Of a stretch of DNA of 64,000 bases, positions 1 through 8,116 are shown one piece after another. A program made the position numbers and the translations under genes. Source of the stretch: Croceibacterium atlanticum (GTDB lineage: Bacteria; Pseudomonadota; Alphaproteobacteria; Sphingomonadales; Sphingomonadaceae); assembly GCF_001008165.2 (NCBI RefSeq), contig NZ_CP011452.2, positions 2,356,001-2,420,000 on the forward strand. The letters run 5' to 3'. Below the pieces are notes generated by a model. The model saw only the letters and a program-made list of their open reading frames with translations, made no database searches and was not told the origin of the DNA. Position 1 is the first letter of the stretch, and every line of letters begins with the position of its first letter.

Positions 1-90
1 ATCGCGGCGAATGGCCGGATCGATTCCTATGACCGGGCGCTGCTGGAATTCCTGGCCGAGGAAGTAGGCGAAGAGTTCGACCGCTATTGA
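1..90 (+). CDS. 3' end of an unidentified protein
   Basis: The first 90 bases are an open frame ending in TGA at 88-90. They encode the last 29 residues of a protein that starts outside the window. The tail is acidic (…LAEEVGEEFDRY) and probably helical. It is too short to assign a family. It runs toward the A-type carrier gene on the other strand, so the two genes converge with 28 bp between stop codons. Confidence 0.5.
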   Translation: MAANGRIDSYDRALLEFLAEEVGEEFDRY

Positions 91-118
91 AAGCGGCCGC
101 GCGCAGCCACCCCGATGT

Positions 119-475
119 TCAGACCATGAAGCTTTCGCCGCAACCGCAGGCACCCTTGGCGTTGGGGTTGTCGAACACGAAACCGGCGGTGAAATCGTCT
201 TCCCGCCAATCCATCACGCTGCCCACGAGATAGAGCACGCTGGCGCCGTCGATATAGAAAGTGCCGCCCGGCGTTTCGATCTTTTCGTCGAAACCCTGTT
301 CCTCGGTCACATAATCGACCGAATATGCAAGGCCGGAACAGCCCCGCCGCGGCGTGGACAATTTCACCCCGATTGCCCCTTCCGGTGCCTTGGCCATCAG
401 ATCGGCGACGCGCTGCTGGGCGGCCGGCGTCAGGGTGACGGCGGCAGGACGGGCACGGGTCTTCGTTTCGGTCAT
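119..475 (-). CDS. sufA: A-type iron-sulfur carrier (SufA/IscA family)
   Basis: This is a 118-residue HesB/IscA-type carrier thought to hold a nascent Fe-S cluster from the SufBCD scaffold and pass it to target proteins in the cytoplasm. The three family cysteines are present: one in RRGCSGLAY near residue 46 and a pair in the C-terminal GACGCGESF. Length matches the family (105-125 aa). It is the last gene of the leftward suf operon, and its start overlaps the end of the preceding acetyltransferase gene by 4 bp, so translation is probably coupled. A second A-type protein of the ErpA type lies at 28.4 kb. The symbol sufA rests on operon position; IscA-like would be equally fair by sequence. 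Confidence 0.9.
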   Translation of the reverse strand: MTETKTRARPAAVTLTPAAQQRVADLMAKAPEGAIGVKLSTPRRGCSGLAYSVDYVTEEQGFDEKIETPGGTFYIDGASVLYLVGSVMDWREDDFTAGFVFDNPNAKGACGCGESFMV

Positions 476-972
476 GTCAGCCTCTTCTGCCAGAACAGGG
501 CGTGTCCGGCGGCGGGATCGAGCTCATATTGGCCATAGCCAAGCGATTCATACAGCTTCTTCGCGGGTTCATTGCCGCTCAGAACTTCCAGCGTGACCTT
601 GCACGCGCCGCGACGGCGCGCTTCGTCTTCCACGGCGGCAAACAATGTGCGGCCGATGCCGAGCCCGCGATGCCCTTCCAGCACGACCATGTCGTGAATA
701 TTGACCAGTGGCCGTGCGGCGAAGGTGGAAAAGCCCGTGAAACAATTGGCCAGCCCAACCGCCTTGTCGCCCAGGCGTGCGATAAGGGAGAAGGCGCCCG
801 GCTGCTGCGCCAGGGCAGGCAGCAGGCGTTCGCGCACATCTTCGCTCAACGCTTCGCCGCCGCCCATCGGATCGCGCGCATAGGCATCAAGCAGCAGCAA
901 TATGTCCGCGGCGTGAAGCGGATCTTCATAATCGGCCATTTCGACCGTGAGAGGCGGGAGGGCTATCGTCAC
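472..972 (-). CDS. GNAT-family N-acetyltransferase
   Basis: A 166-residue acetyltransferase of the GNAT fold. The acetyl-CoA loop is visible as the motif A region HRGLGIGRTLFAAVEDEARRR (Q/RxxGxG/A type), followed by the LYESLGYGQYE strand-loop typical of the C-terminal half. I place the start at the GTG at 972, because it overlaps the TGA of sufT (969-971) in a GTGA and restores the first beta strand. An ATG at 939 is the alternative. It sits between sufT and sufA in the suf operon. The substrate cannot be told from sequence; a link to Fe-S biogenesis is suggested only by position. Confidence 0.82.
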   Translation of the reverse strand: MTIALPPLTVEMADYEDPLHAADILLLLDAYARDPMGGGEALSEDVRERLLPALAQQPGAFSLIARLGDKAVGLANCFTGFSTFAARPLVNIHDMVVLEGHRGLGIGRTLFAAVEDEARRRGACKVTLEVLSGNEPAKKLYESLGYGQYELDPAAGHALFWQKRLT

Positions 973-1469
973 AGCATTCCCAGTTCGAGCCGGGCCTCGT
1001 CGCTCATCTTCGCCGGATCCCAGGGCGGATCCCACACCAGATTGACTTCGGCGCTGCGAATGCCGGGCACGGAACTGGCGCGCAATTCCACTTCACCGGG
1101 CATGCTTTCCGCCACCGGGCAATGCGGCGTGGTCAGCGTCATGGTGATCATCGCATCGGCGTCCGAAGTCACCTCGACGCCGTAGATCAGGCCGAGATCG
1201 TAGATATTCACCGGGATTTCCGGGTCGAAGATTTCCTTCAGCGCCTCGATCACCGCTTCATACAACTGCCCGCCAGGTTCCCCGGCAGAGGCATCGGCAG
1301 GCTTCTTCGCCAGGAAACCTTCGAGATAGTCCTTCTTGCGCTCCAGCTTTTCCGCGGGCGCTTCCTCGATATCCTCGACACGCGCACGCGGCGGCTTCGC
1401 CACGCCCAAAACCGCTTCATTGGGCGGCGGGGCAGCGACATAATCCTTCTTTTCGCCGGTCTCGCTCAT
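969..1469 (-). CDS. sufT: SUF-system assembly factor SufT (MIP18/DUF59 family)
   Basis: A 166-residue protein with a MIP18/DUF59 domain in its C-terminal two thirds, after a roughly 60-residue charged leader. Family features include NIYDLGLIYGVEV and the TLTTPHCPVAESMPG loop with its conserved cysteine. SufT proteins are accessory factors for Fe-S cluster maturation or transfer; the exact chemistry is not settled. The start codon overlaps the sufS stop (1466-1469) and the stop overlaps the GNAT start, so it lies within a translationally coupled operon. Its place directly behind sufS supports the SufT name over a generic MIP18 label. Confidence 0.9.
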   Translation of the reverse strand: MSETGEKKDYVAAPPPNEAVLGVAKPPRARVEDIEEAPAEKLERKKDYLEGFLAKKPADASAGEPGGQLYEAVIEALKEIFDPEIPVNIYDLGLIYGVEVTSDADAMITMTLTTPHCPVAESMPGEVELRASSVPGIRSAEVNLVWDPPWDPAKMSDEARLELGML

Positions 1470-2680
1470 CCGAAAATCCTCTTGGTACGCTCAATGCCGC
1501 GCAGCAGGGCGGCGACATCGTCTTCATCGCTGTAAATGCCGAAACTTGCGCGGGCCGTTGCCGGCACACCCAGCCGATCCATGAGCGGCTGCGCGCAGTG
1601 ATGGCCGGCGCGGATCGCCACGCCTTCCTCGTCCAATATGGTGCCCAGATCGTGCGGGTGAACCCCGTCCATCGCAAAACTGACGATTCCCGCGCTCTCT
1701 TCCGGGCCGAACAATGTCACATCGTTCATGCCCCGCAATTCCTCGCGCAATTGCGCGACCAGCCGCGCCTCATGCGCGTGAATGGCGTCGAGCCCGATGG
1801 AGGACACGTAATCGCAGGCAACCGCGAGGCCGAGCGTTTCGACAATGGCCGGCGTCCCCGCCTCGAACCGCTGGGGCGGCGGGGCATAGCTGGTCTTTTC
1901 AAACGTCACGCGGTCAATCATTGCGCCGCCACCCTGCCACGGCGGCATGGCGTCAAGGATTTCGCGGCGCGCCCACAAGGCACCGATGCCGGTTGGGCCA
2001 TACAGCTTGTGCCCGGAAAAGGCGTAGAAATCGCAACCCAGCACGGCAACATCCACCGGCAGGCGCGGCACGGCCTGGCACCCGTCGAGCAACAGCTTCG
2101 CGCCGACCGCATGGGCCATATCCGCCGCCCGGCGCACATCCAGCACCGAACCCAGCACATTGGAGACATGGGCGAAGGCCACCAATTTGTGGTCCTTCGT
2201 CAGCATCCGCTCCGCCGCGTCCAGATCGATCAGGCCGTCGTCGGTCAGCGGGCAGACATCGATGGCGAAGCCGATCCGATCCCGCAACAATTGCCAGGGC
2301 ACGATGTTGGAGTGGTGTTCAAGTTCGGAAATCAGGATCCGGTCCGAACTCTCAAGCTGGGTCAAGCCCCAGCTTTGCGCCACCAGGTTGATCGCTTCGG
2401 TCGCGCCGCGGGTGAAGACGATCTCGTCCTCCGCACCGCCGACAAATTCGGCCACGCGTCGCCGCGCCGCTTCATAGCCCAGCGTCATTTCAGCAGAGCG
2501 CGAATAGACCCCGCGATGCACCGTGGCATAATCCGCGCCGATGGCCCGCGTTACCGCGTCAATCACCACTTGCGGCTTCTGCGCGGTGGCGGCGGTATCG
2601 AGATAATGCCAGGGCTTGCCCTCGCCGGTCAGCAGGCCGGGGAACTCCGCCTTGCGGGATATGGTGGCGGCGTCGTTCAC
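1466..2680 (-). CDS. sufS: Cysteine desulfurase SufS
   Basis: A 404-residue group II cysteine desulfurase. It removes sulfur from L-cysteine as an enzyme-bound persulfide and supplies it to the SufBCD scaffold; the cofactor is PLP. The PLP lysine is in SGHKLYGPTG near residue 225. The catalytic cysteine is in RAGHHCAQPLM near residue 360. An N-terminal YLDTAATAQKP strand is typical of the SufS/CsdA branch. Length is normal for SufS (about 405). It overlaps sufD upstream and sufT downstream by 4 bp each. I see no separate sufE in this operon, so the sulfur acceptor must be encoded elsewhere or be SufB itself. Confidence 0.96.
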   Translation of the reverse strand: MNDAATISRKAEFPGLLTGEGKPWHYLDTAATAQKPQVVIDAVTRAIGADYATVHRGVYSRSAEMTLGYEAARRRVAEFVGGAEDEIVFTRGATEAINLVAQSWGLTQLESSDRILISELEHHSNIVPWQLLRDRIGFAIDVCPLTDDGLIDLDAAERMLTKDHKLVAFAHVSNVLGSVLDVRRAADMAHAVGAKLLLDGCQAVPRLPVDVAVLGCDFYAFSGHKLYGPTGIGALWARREILDAMPPWQGGGAMIDRVTFEKTSYAPPPQRFEAGTPAIVETLGLAVACDYVSSIGLDAIHAHEARLVAQLREELRGMNDVTLFGPEESAGIVSFAMDGVHPHDLGTILDEEGVAIRAGHHCAQPLMDRLGVPATARASFGIYSDEDDVAALLRGIERTKRIFG

Positions 2681-3429
2681 AGCGCCTCCCCCAACGGGGC
2701 CAGGGCAGCCTCCAGCATCTGTTCCTGCGCGGCTTCATCCTCCAGCGCGGTGAAAGCATCAGCCACGAAAGCGCGGATCAGCAGCTTGCGCGCCGTCTCC
2801 GGCGTCAGGCCGCGCGCGGCCATGTAGAAGCGCGCCTGTTCATCAAGCTGGCCGATGGCGGCACCATGGGCGCATTTCACATCGTCGGCATAGATTTCCA
2901 GCTCTGGCTTGGCATTGGCCGTGGCGCCCTTTTCCAGCAACAGGCCTTTGAAATCCTGTGCGGCGTCGGTCTTCTGCGCATCGCGCACGACATCGATCCG
3001 GCCGAGGAAATTGCCGATCGCCCGCCCCCAATGGACGGAGCGGACGACCTGGTTGGAAGTCGCCTCCGGCTCGGCATGTTCGATGCGGGTCACGAATTCG
3101 CGCGTCACGTCGCCGCCGCCGATCGTCACCCCGCCAAATTCAAAATGCGCACCCCGGGCCATGCGCACCACCACTTCCATGCGCGCATAATCGGCGCAGG
3201 AATTGACCGCGAACATCTCGCAAGTGGCGCCTTCGCCCAGGGTCACGCGCATCCGGCGCATATCGGGTTCCGTGCCGTCGAGCAGGAAGCATTCGCGGAA
3301 GGCCTCTCCCGCCGGCACGTCAATCTCGCGCCATTGGTCGAAGCGTTCGGGCGTGAAATTCTGCACCACGGCAAAATCGGCGTAGCGCCATTCCTCGTCC
3401 TTGCGGGTGGGGAGTGTCATTCCGCTCAT
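2677..3429 (-). CDS. sufD: Fe-S scaffold subunit SufD
   Basis: A 250-residue SufD, a beta-helix scaffold protein that pairs with SufB and SufC to assemble Fe-S clusters. It is short compared with E. coli SufD (about 420 aa). The N-terminal region is reduced to a stub containing RKDEEWRYADF, while the C-terminal core with KCAHGAAIGQLDEQARFYMAARGL is intact; that His-containing segment is the family signature. Short SufD proteins are what I recall for sphingomonads, so I do not read this as truncation by mutation. The start at 3429 overlaps the sufC stop; ATG at 3420 is an alternative. Confidence 0.93.
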   Translation of the reverse strand: MSGMTLPTRKDEEWRYADFAVVQNFTPERFDQWREIDVPAGEAFRECFLLDGTEPDMRRMRVTLGEGATCEMFAVNSCADYARMEVVVRMARGAHFEFGGVTIGGGDVTREFVTRIEHAEPEATSNQVVRSVHWGRAIGNFLGRIDVVRDAQKTDAAQDFKGLLLEKGATANAKPELEIYADDVKCAHGAAIGQLDEQARFYMAARGLTPETARKLLIRAFVADAFTALEDEAAQEQMLEAALAPLGEAL

Positions 3430-4184
3430 GCAGCCACCGTTTCGTAGCCTTCGCGTTCCAGTTCGAGCGCGAGATCGGCCCCGCCGCTCTTGACGATGCG
3501 GCCCTTCGCCAGGACATGCACCTTGTCCGGTTTCACATAGTCGAGCAGGCGCTGGTAATGGGTGATCAGCAGCACGCCCTTGTCCGGCTGGCGCATGATC
3601 GCATTGATGCCTTCGCCCACGATCCGCAGCGCGTCGATATCCAGCCCGCTATCGGTTTCATCCAGCACGGCGAATTTGGGATCGAGAATGCCCATCTGGA
3701 CCATTTCCGCGCGCTTCTTCTCGCCACCGGAAAAGCCGACATTCACGTTCCGCTTCAGCATTTCCATGTCCATGCGCAGCAGCCCGGCCTTTTCCTTGGC
3801 CAGTTTCAGGAAATCGCCGCCCGAAAGCGGCTCTTCCCCGCGCGCCCGACGCTGCGAATTGAGCGCTTCGCGCAGGAATTGCACATTGGAAACGCCCGGA
3901 ATCTCGACCGGATACTGGAAGCCGAGGAACATTCCGGCAGCGGCGCGTTCATGCGGTTCCAGACCGAGAAGGTCCTGCCCGGCGAATGTCACCGATCCTT
4001 CGGTAATCTCGTAACCGGGGCGCCCGCCCAGCACATAGGCGAGGGTCGATTTGCCCGCGCCATTGGGGCCCATGATCGCATGAACTTCCCCCGCACCCAC
4101 TTCGAGCGAGAGACCGTTGAGGATCTTGTTGCCGTCCACTTCGGCATGGAGATTTTCGATTTTCAGCATTTCAGAAGGTCTCAT
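3426..4184 (-). CDS. sufC: SUF ATPase SufC
   Basis: A 252-residue ABC-type ATPase that drives conformational change in the SufBCD complex during Fe-S assembly; it is not a transporter. Motifs in order: Walker A GPNGAGKST near residue 39, a Q-loop region (LGFQYPVEIPGV), the ABC signature SGGEKKRAEM, Walker B AVLDETDSGLD, and the switch histidine in LLITHYQRLL. The SGLD after Walker B is characteristic of SufC. ATG at 4169 (MLKIENLHAEV) is an alternative start that fits the family N terminus better. It follows the DUF559 gene after a 78-bp gap that holds a palindromic repeat, the largest break in the operon. Confidence 0.96.
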   Translation of the reverse strand: MRPSEMLKIENLHAEVDGNKILNGLSLEVGAGEVHAIMGPNGAGKSTLAYVLGGRPGYEITEGSVTFAGQDLLGLEPHERAAAGMFLGFQYPVEIPGVSNVQFLREALNSQRRARGEEPLSGGDFLKLAKEKAGLLRMDMEMLKRNVNVGFSGGEKKRAEMVQMGILDPKFAVLDETDSGLDIDALRIVGEGINAIMRQPDKGVLLITHYQRLLDYVKPDKVHVLAKGRIVKSGGADLALELEREGYETVAA

Positions 4185-4198
4185 TCAAAACAGATACG

Positions 4199-4225
4199 TC
4201 ACCCGGGACTTGTCCCGGGGTCCAG
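4199..4225 (-). repeat. Intergenic palindromic element between the DUF559 gene and sufC
   Basis: CCCGGGAC (4202-4209) and GTCCCGGG (4212-4219) form a perfect 8-bp inverted repeat with a 2-base loop. The flanking text (cgtcac…ggtcc) matches the form I recall for an abundant short palindromic intergenic repeat in alphaproteobacterial genomes. In RNA it would make a very stable hairpin in the middle of the suf transcript. It is not followed by a U-run, so it is not an intrinsic terminator. Confidence 0.6.
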
Positions 4226-4262
4226 CTGCGGTTGCGCTGGAAGGTGATTTCCTGCCGGGCCA

Positions 4263-4805
4263 TCAGCGGCGCGGCCTCGGCGTGCTCTGGCGCTGGTGTT
4301 CGCGGCGGGCGTCCTGCTTGTCGGCAATGCGCTGGCGCATACCGGCGGTAATCCGCTGGAGAACGGCGTCCATGTTCTCCAGAATATCGCTGGCCTTGAT
4401 CCGCATCACCCGGATGCCGACAGCCTCCAGGCTCTTGTCGCGGCGGCGGGCGATCGCTTCCGGTTCGGGGGCATCGCCCATATCCTCGTCAATCGCGATA
4501 GCCATGCCCAGCGAATGGCAATTGAAATCAACGATGGCAGAGCCGACCACGGCATAGCGCTTGAACGTGTGACGGCCGAGATCCGCCTTGGCGAACCGCT
4601 CCGCCAGCGCCTGATGCGCGGGCGAGGAATCCCGCCGCATTTCCCGCGCGCGTTCATGCAGCGCATCGAGCCGCTTCTCCGAGATTTCCCAGCCGCGGCC
4701 CCTCTTCTTGATGGCGGGCGGCGCATCGCTTTCCGAAGGATCGCGGAGCTGGAGGGTCTTGCGGTCGGTCATTCGACCATCCCCTTCTGCATCTACCTTT
4801 GTCAT
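4263..4805 (-). CDS. DUF559-like, endonuclease-fold protein inside the suf operon
   Basis: A 180-residue protein whose middle resembles DUF559 (a Vsr/PD-(D/E)XK-like fold). It has a basic N-terminal helical stretch, the [22 protein letters not shown] core near residues 95-115, then [17 protein letters not shown] and a C-terminal helix [13 protein letters not shown]. In typical family members the core reads like VDF…IEVDG. Here the first aspartate is kept but the glutamate of the ExD element is replaced by alanine, so nuclease activity is doubtful. The start overlaps the sufB stop by 4 bp, so it is a true operon member. No role in Fe-S assembly is known to me. Family assignment is from motif recall. 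Confidence 0.72.
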   Translation of the reverse strand: MTKVDAEGDGRMTDRKTLQLRDPSESDAPPAIKKRGRGWEISEKRLDALHERAREMRRDSSPAHQALAERFAKADLGRHTFKRYAVVGSAIVDFNCHSLGMAIAIDEDMGDAPEPEAIARRRDKSLEAVGIRVMRIKASDILENMDAVLQRITAGMRQRIADKQDARREHQRQSTPRPRR

Positions 4806-6313
4806 CCGACCGATCCTTCCAAAGAAATACCCAGCAGCTTCTGCGCTTCGACCGCGAATTCCATCGGCAGCTGTTGCAGCACTTCCTTGGCGAAGCCGTT
4901 GACGATCAGCGCCACGGCCTGCTCTTCATCCAGTCCGCGCTGCATGGCGTAGAACAGCTGGTCATCGCTGATCTTGCTGGTGGTCGCCTCATGCTCGATC
5001 TGGGCGCTGGGGTTCTTCACCTCGATATAGGGCACGGTATGCGCGCCACATTTGTCGCCCAGCAACAGGCTGTCGCACTGGGTGAAATTGCGCACATTGT
5101 CGGCATTCGGGCCGACACGGACCAGTCCGCGATAGGTGTTGTTGCTCTTCCCCGCGCTGATCCCCTTGGAGATGATCGTACTGCGGCTGCCCTTGCCATT
5201 ATGGACCATCTTGGTCCCGGTATCGGCCTGCTGGTAATTATTGGTGACGGCGACCGAATAGAACTCGCCCACCGAATCTTCGCCGTTCAGCACGCAGGAA
5301 GGGTATTTCCAGGTCACGGCGCTGCCGGTTTCCACCTGCGTCCAGCTGATCTTGCTGCGTGCGCCCTGGCACAGGCCGCGCTTGGTCACGAAATTATAGA
5401 TCCCGCCCTTGCCTTCGGCATCGCCGGGATACCAGTTCTGCACGGTCGAATACTTGATCTCCGCATCTTCCAGCGCGACCAGTTCGACCACGGCGGCGTG
5501 GAGCTGGTTTTCATCCCGCATGGGCGCGGTGCAGCCTTCCAGATAGGAGACATAGCTGCCCTTTTCCGCGACGATCAGGGTCCGTTCGAACTGGCCGGTA
5601 TTTTCCGCATTGATACGGAAATAGGTGCTCAGCTCCATCGGGCAGCGGACGCCCTCGGGAATGTAAACGAAGGTGCCATCGGAAAAGACCGCGCTGTTCA
5701 GCGTGGCGAAGAAATTGTCGCGCTGGGGCACGACCTTGCCCAGCCACTTCTTCACGAGGTCGGGATATTCGCGGATCGCTTCGCTGATGGACAGGAAGAT
5801 GACGCCCGCCTTTTTCAGCTCTTCCCGGAAAGTGGTGGCGACGCTGACCGAATCGAACACCGCATCCACGGCGACCTTGCGCGACCCCTCCACCCCGGCG
5901 AGGACTTTCTGCTCCTCGATCGGGATGCCGAGCTTGTCATAGACATCCTTGATCTCGGGATCGAGTTCATCGAGGCTTTTCAGCGTCGGCTTCTTCTTGG
6001 GCGCCGCGTAATAATAGGCATCCTGATAATCGATTGCCGGATAGCCGAGCTTGGCCCAGTCCGGCTCCTCCATTTCCTGCCACATGCGGAACGCCTTGAG
6101 CCGCCATTCCAGCATCCATTCCGGCTCTTTCTTCTTGGCCGAAATGAAGCGGACCGTATTCTCGTCCAGGCCCTTGGGGGCGAATTCCTGCTCGATCGCG
6201 CTCGACCAGCCGAATTCATATTCAGCGGCGCGCGCGGCAGCTTCACGGGCTTCGCGGTCCGTTTCCGGCTGATCTGCCAGCTGGTTTTCGTCGGTCTTCA
6301 AATCGTTACTCAT
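4802..6313 (-). CDS. sufB: Fe-S scaffold subunit SufB
   Basis: A 503-residue SufB, the core scaffold on which the Fe-S cluster is built in the SufBC2D complex. Visible landmarks are the N-terminal [20 protein letters not shown], the [15 protein letters not shown] helix, and the C-terminal [25 protein letters not shown] block with the cysteines and the E/H residues implicated in cluster assembly. Length matches the long SufB of proteobacteria (about 490). I chose the ATG at 6313 because it starts the conserved leader and overlaps the regulator stop (6310-6312) as ATGA. An upstream extension would run into the regulator gene. Confidence 0.96.
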   Translation of the reverse strand: MSNDLKTDENQLADQPETDREAREAAARAAEYEFGWSSAIEQEFAPKGLDENTVRFISAKKKEPEWMLEWRLKAFRMWQEMEEPDWAKLGYPAIDYQDAYYYAAPKKKPTLKSLDELDPEIKDVYDKLGIPIEEQKVLAGVEGSRKVAVDAVFDSVSVATTFREELKKAGVIFLSISEAIREYPDLVKKWLGKVVPQRDNFFATLNSAVFSDGTFVYIPEGVRCPMELSTYFRINAENTGQFERTLIVAEKGSYVSYLEGCTAPMRDENQLHAAVVELVALEDAEIKYSTVQNWYPGDAEGKGGIYNFVTKRGLCQGARSKISWTQVETGSAVTWKYPSCVLNGEDSVGEFYSVAVTNNYQQADTGTKMVHNGKGSRSTIISKGISAGKSNNTYRGLVRVGPNADNVRNFTQCDSLLLGDKCGAHTVPYIEVKNPSAQIEHEATTSKISDDQLFYAMQRGLDEEQAVALIVNGFAKEVLQQLPMEFAVEAQKLLGISLEGSVG

Positions 6314-6747
6314 GCGGGTACTTTCCGGACAGGTTCCGCCGTTGGCGTAGCGGCAAGCTGCGTCAACGGTACATTGGCCAGCGCTCCGCGCAGGGCCTCG
6401 TTCACCGCGCCCCAATGCGGGCGGACGGTGCAATTGTCTTCCAGGGCGCAATCATGTTTGCCGGCCTGGACACAAGCGGTCAGAGCAATCGGCCCTTCAA
6501 CCGCTTCCACGATATCTGCCAAGGTGATTGCCGCAGCCGGACGGGCCAGCTGCAGGCCGCCGCCGGCGCCGCGCACGGACCGCAGCAGACCGGCGCGGCC
6601 CAGCAGGCTGACCAGTTTCTGCACGGTTGGCAGCGGCAGGCCCGCTTCTTCGGCCAGTTCGGTGGCTGAAACACGCGCACCGCCGCAATGGCGCGCGGCG
6701 ACGCTCATCGTCACGACGGCATAATCGGCCATGCTGGACAATCGCAT
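6310..6747 (-). CDS. Rrf2-family (IscR/SufR-like) Fe-S regulator
   Basis: A 145-residue winged-helix repressor of the Rrf2 family, first gene of the suf operon and presumably its Fe-S-responsive regulator. The DNA-binding part begins [14 protein letters not shown] and includes the recognition helix region [19 protein letters not shown]. The wing follows as [13 protein letters not shown]. Three cysteines suited to bind a cluster lie in [15 protein letters not shown], spaced C-x7-C-x5-C, slightly different from C-x5-C-x5-C of E. coli IscR. The start at 6747 is chosen because it opens the conserved MRLS N terminus; ATG at 6774 lacks family support. Confidence 0.9.
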   Translation of the reverse strand: MRLSSMADYAVVTMSVAARHCGGARVSATELAEEAGLPLPTVQKLVSLLGRAGLLRSVRGAGGGLQLARPAAAITLADIVEAVEGPIALTACVQAGKHDCALEDNCTVRPHWGAVNEALRGALANVPLTQLAATPTAEPVRKVPA

Positions 6748-6839
6748 TTCCTGCTCACCCCTTAATCGGAGCAATTCACTCGGATTTGCAGCTAGTGACT
6801 AAAGTGGCCGATTTCAAACCGATTGTGGGATGACGGACC
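6748..6839 (-). promoter_or_regulatory. Probable promoter/operator region of the suf operon
   Basis: This 92-bp stretch separates the upstream intrinsic terminator from the first suf gene, so a promoter for the operon should lie here if the terminator is efficient. On the minus strand a TTGAAA is followed after 17 bases by TAGCTG, a weak -35/-10 match. The short inverted repeat TAGT-g-ACTA (6793-6801) overlaps it and could be part of an Rrf2 operator. Both are weak matches found by eye. Confidence 0.35.
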
Positions 6840-6876
6840 AAAAAAAGGGGGCGGCTCGCAATGCGATGCCGCCCCC
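6840..6876 (-). terminator. Strong intrinsic terminator, minus strand, upstream of the suf operon
   Basis: GGGGGCGGC (6847-6855) and GCCGCCCCC (6868-6876) form a 9-bp GC stem. It is extended by TCGCA/TGCGA inside the loop, to about 14 bp with one bulge. On the plus strand seven A residues (6840-6846) precede it, so a minus-strand transcript ends stem then U7. This is a textbook Rho-independent terminator. No protein gene on the minus strand lies between it and the divergent pyrD at 7079, so the terminated RNA must be short and non-coding or a leader. Confidence 0.85.
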
Positions 6877-7020
6877 GTAAAGTCGAGAACTCGTTGCATT
6901 GCTGCCTCGAGCCCTTCGGGTCGCAGGGATGCAGATAGAACAGAACCGCAGAGTCGCGCTTGTAAGAAACCGACAGCTCCGCATGATTCGTGCTGAAAAA
7001 TACTGCTATTTTTTTCAATC
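6840..7020 (-). ncRNA. Candidate small RNA or attenuated leader upstream of suf
   Basis: The minus strand between pyrD and the suf regulator carries a structured, terminated segment. A hairpin at 6933-6895 pairs TGCAT/ATGCA, CTGC/GCAG and CCC/GGG around a GAA loop with a one-sided bulge, and the intrinsic terminator follows at 6876-6840. An AT-rich inverted repeat (AAAAATA-4 nt-TATTTTT, 6996-7013) lies upstream and may belong to the promoter. Open frames that cross the region run straight through the terminator without a stop, so they are unlikely genes. The 5' end is unknown; the start given is a guess. It could be an independent sRNA or a 5' leader with conditional termination. I recognise no Rfam family. 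Confidence 0.45.
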
Positions 7021-7078
7021 GATTGCCCAGGAAACACGTAATCGACACGAGGAATCAGCTCTGCCATAGGCTTTTCCG

Positions 7079-8107
7079 ATGGTTTACCACCTCCTGCGCC
7101 CCCTGATTTTTTCGCTCGACGCTGAACAGGCCCACACATGGGCGATTCGCGCGATCCGGTGGCTTCCGAAGAAACCATCGCCTGCCCAAGGCCTGCTGGC
7201 GAGCGAGGTGGCGGGAATCCACTTCCCCAATCCCGTTGGCATGGCGGCCGGTTTCGACAAGGACGGCGAAGTTCCCGACGCGCTTCTGGGGCTGGGGTTC
7301 GGCTTTGCTGAAGTGGGATCCATCACGCCCCTGCCGCAAGCCGGCAATCCGAAGCCGCGCCTGTTCCGGCTGACGGAAGATCGCGCGGTGATCAACCGCA
7401 TGGGCTTCAACAATGGCGGCGCGCAAGCGGCAGCCCGGCGGCTGAAGGCGCGGCAAGGGCGACCCGGCGTGGTTGGCATCAATATCGGCGCGAACAAGGA
7501 TTCCGCCGATCGCATCGCCGATTATGCCCGGATGACGCAGATCATGGCCCCGCTCGCCACCTATCTTGCGGTCAATATTTCCAGCCCCAATACGCCCGGC
7601 CTGCGCGCCCTGCAGGATGAAAGCGCGCTGACCGATTTGCTGAACGCCGTTCTGGAAGCGCGGGGGGACGATGGGCCCCCGGTCTTCCTGAAAGTCGCGC
7701 CGGATCTGGAACCGGGCGATATCGATGCCATCGCACGGATCGGCATGGACAAGGAGCTGGGCGCGTTGATCGTGTCCAACACCACCATTTCCCGCCCGCC
7801 TCTCCGTTCCAGCCATGCCGGGGAAACAGGCGGATTGTCGGGCGCGCCGCTGAAAGACCTGGCACTGCAGAGGCTGCGCGATTTCCGCAAGGCAACCGGG
7901 GGCGGCATCCCGCTGATTGGCGTGGGCGGCATCGCCAATGCGGAGGATGCCTGGCAGCGAATCCGCGCTGGCGCCAGCCTGGTGCAGCTATACAGCGCCA
8001 TGGTCTATGAAGGGCCATCCATCGCCCGCGCCATCACCTCCGGGCTGGAACGGCTGATGCGGCAGGAAGGATACCAATCCATTGCAGAGGCGGTTGGAAG
8101 CGAATAG
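7079..8107 (+). CDS. pyrD: Dihydroorotate dehydrogenase (quinone), class 2
   Basis: A 342-residue class 2 dihydroorotate dehydrogenase. It oxidises dihydroorotate to orotate in pyrimidine synthesis, using FMN and passing electrons to membrane quinone. The N-terminal helix pair (LLRPLIFSLDAEQAHTWAIRAI) is the membrane/quinone-access element that marks class 2. The FMN barrel follows with NPVGMAAGFDKDGE. The catalytic serine loop is NISSPNTPGLRALQ, and the phosphate-binding end is IGVGGIANAEDAWQRIRAGA. Length matches the class. It reads divergently from the suf operon, and the lipoprotein gene ggt follows 9 bp after its stop, which suggests co-transcription. Confidence 0.96.
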   Translation: MVYHLLRPLIFSLDAEQAHTWAIRAIRWLPKKPSPAQGLLASEVAGIHFPNPVGMAAGFDKDGEVPDALLGLGFGFAEVGSITPLPQAGNPKPRLFRLTEDRAVINRMGFNNGGAQAAARRLKARQGRPGVVGINIGANKDSADRIADYARMTQIMAPLATYLAVNISSPNTPGLRALQDESALTDLLNAVLEARGDDGPPVFLKVAPDLEPGDIDAIARIGMDKELGALIVSNTTISRPPLRSSHAGETGGLSGAPLKDLALQRLRDFRKATGGGIPLIGVGGIANAEDAWQRIRAGASLVQLYSAMVYEGPSIARAITSGLERLMRQEGYQSIAEAVGSE

Positions 8108-8116
8108 CACCGCCCA

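Noticed and set aside
4799-6724. A 641-codon open frame on the plus strand opposite sufB and the Rrf2 gene
   Set aside because: It is the antisense shadow of a highly conserved gene in GC-rich DNA. The translation is rich in His, Gln and Arg with no domain, and sufB explains the region fully.
6776-7048. A 90-codon minus-strand frame between the suf regulator and pyrD
   Set aside because: It runs directly through a strong intrinsic terminator on the same strand and has no family-like sequence or ribosome-binding site.
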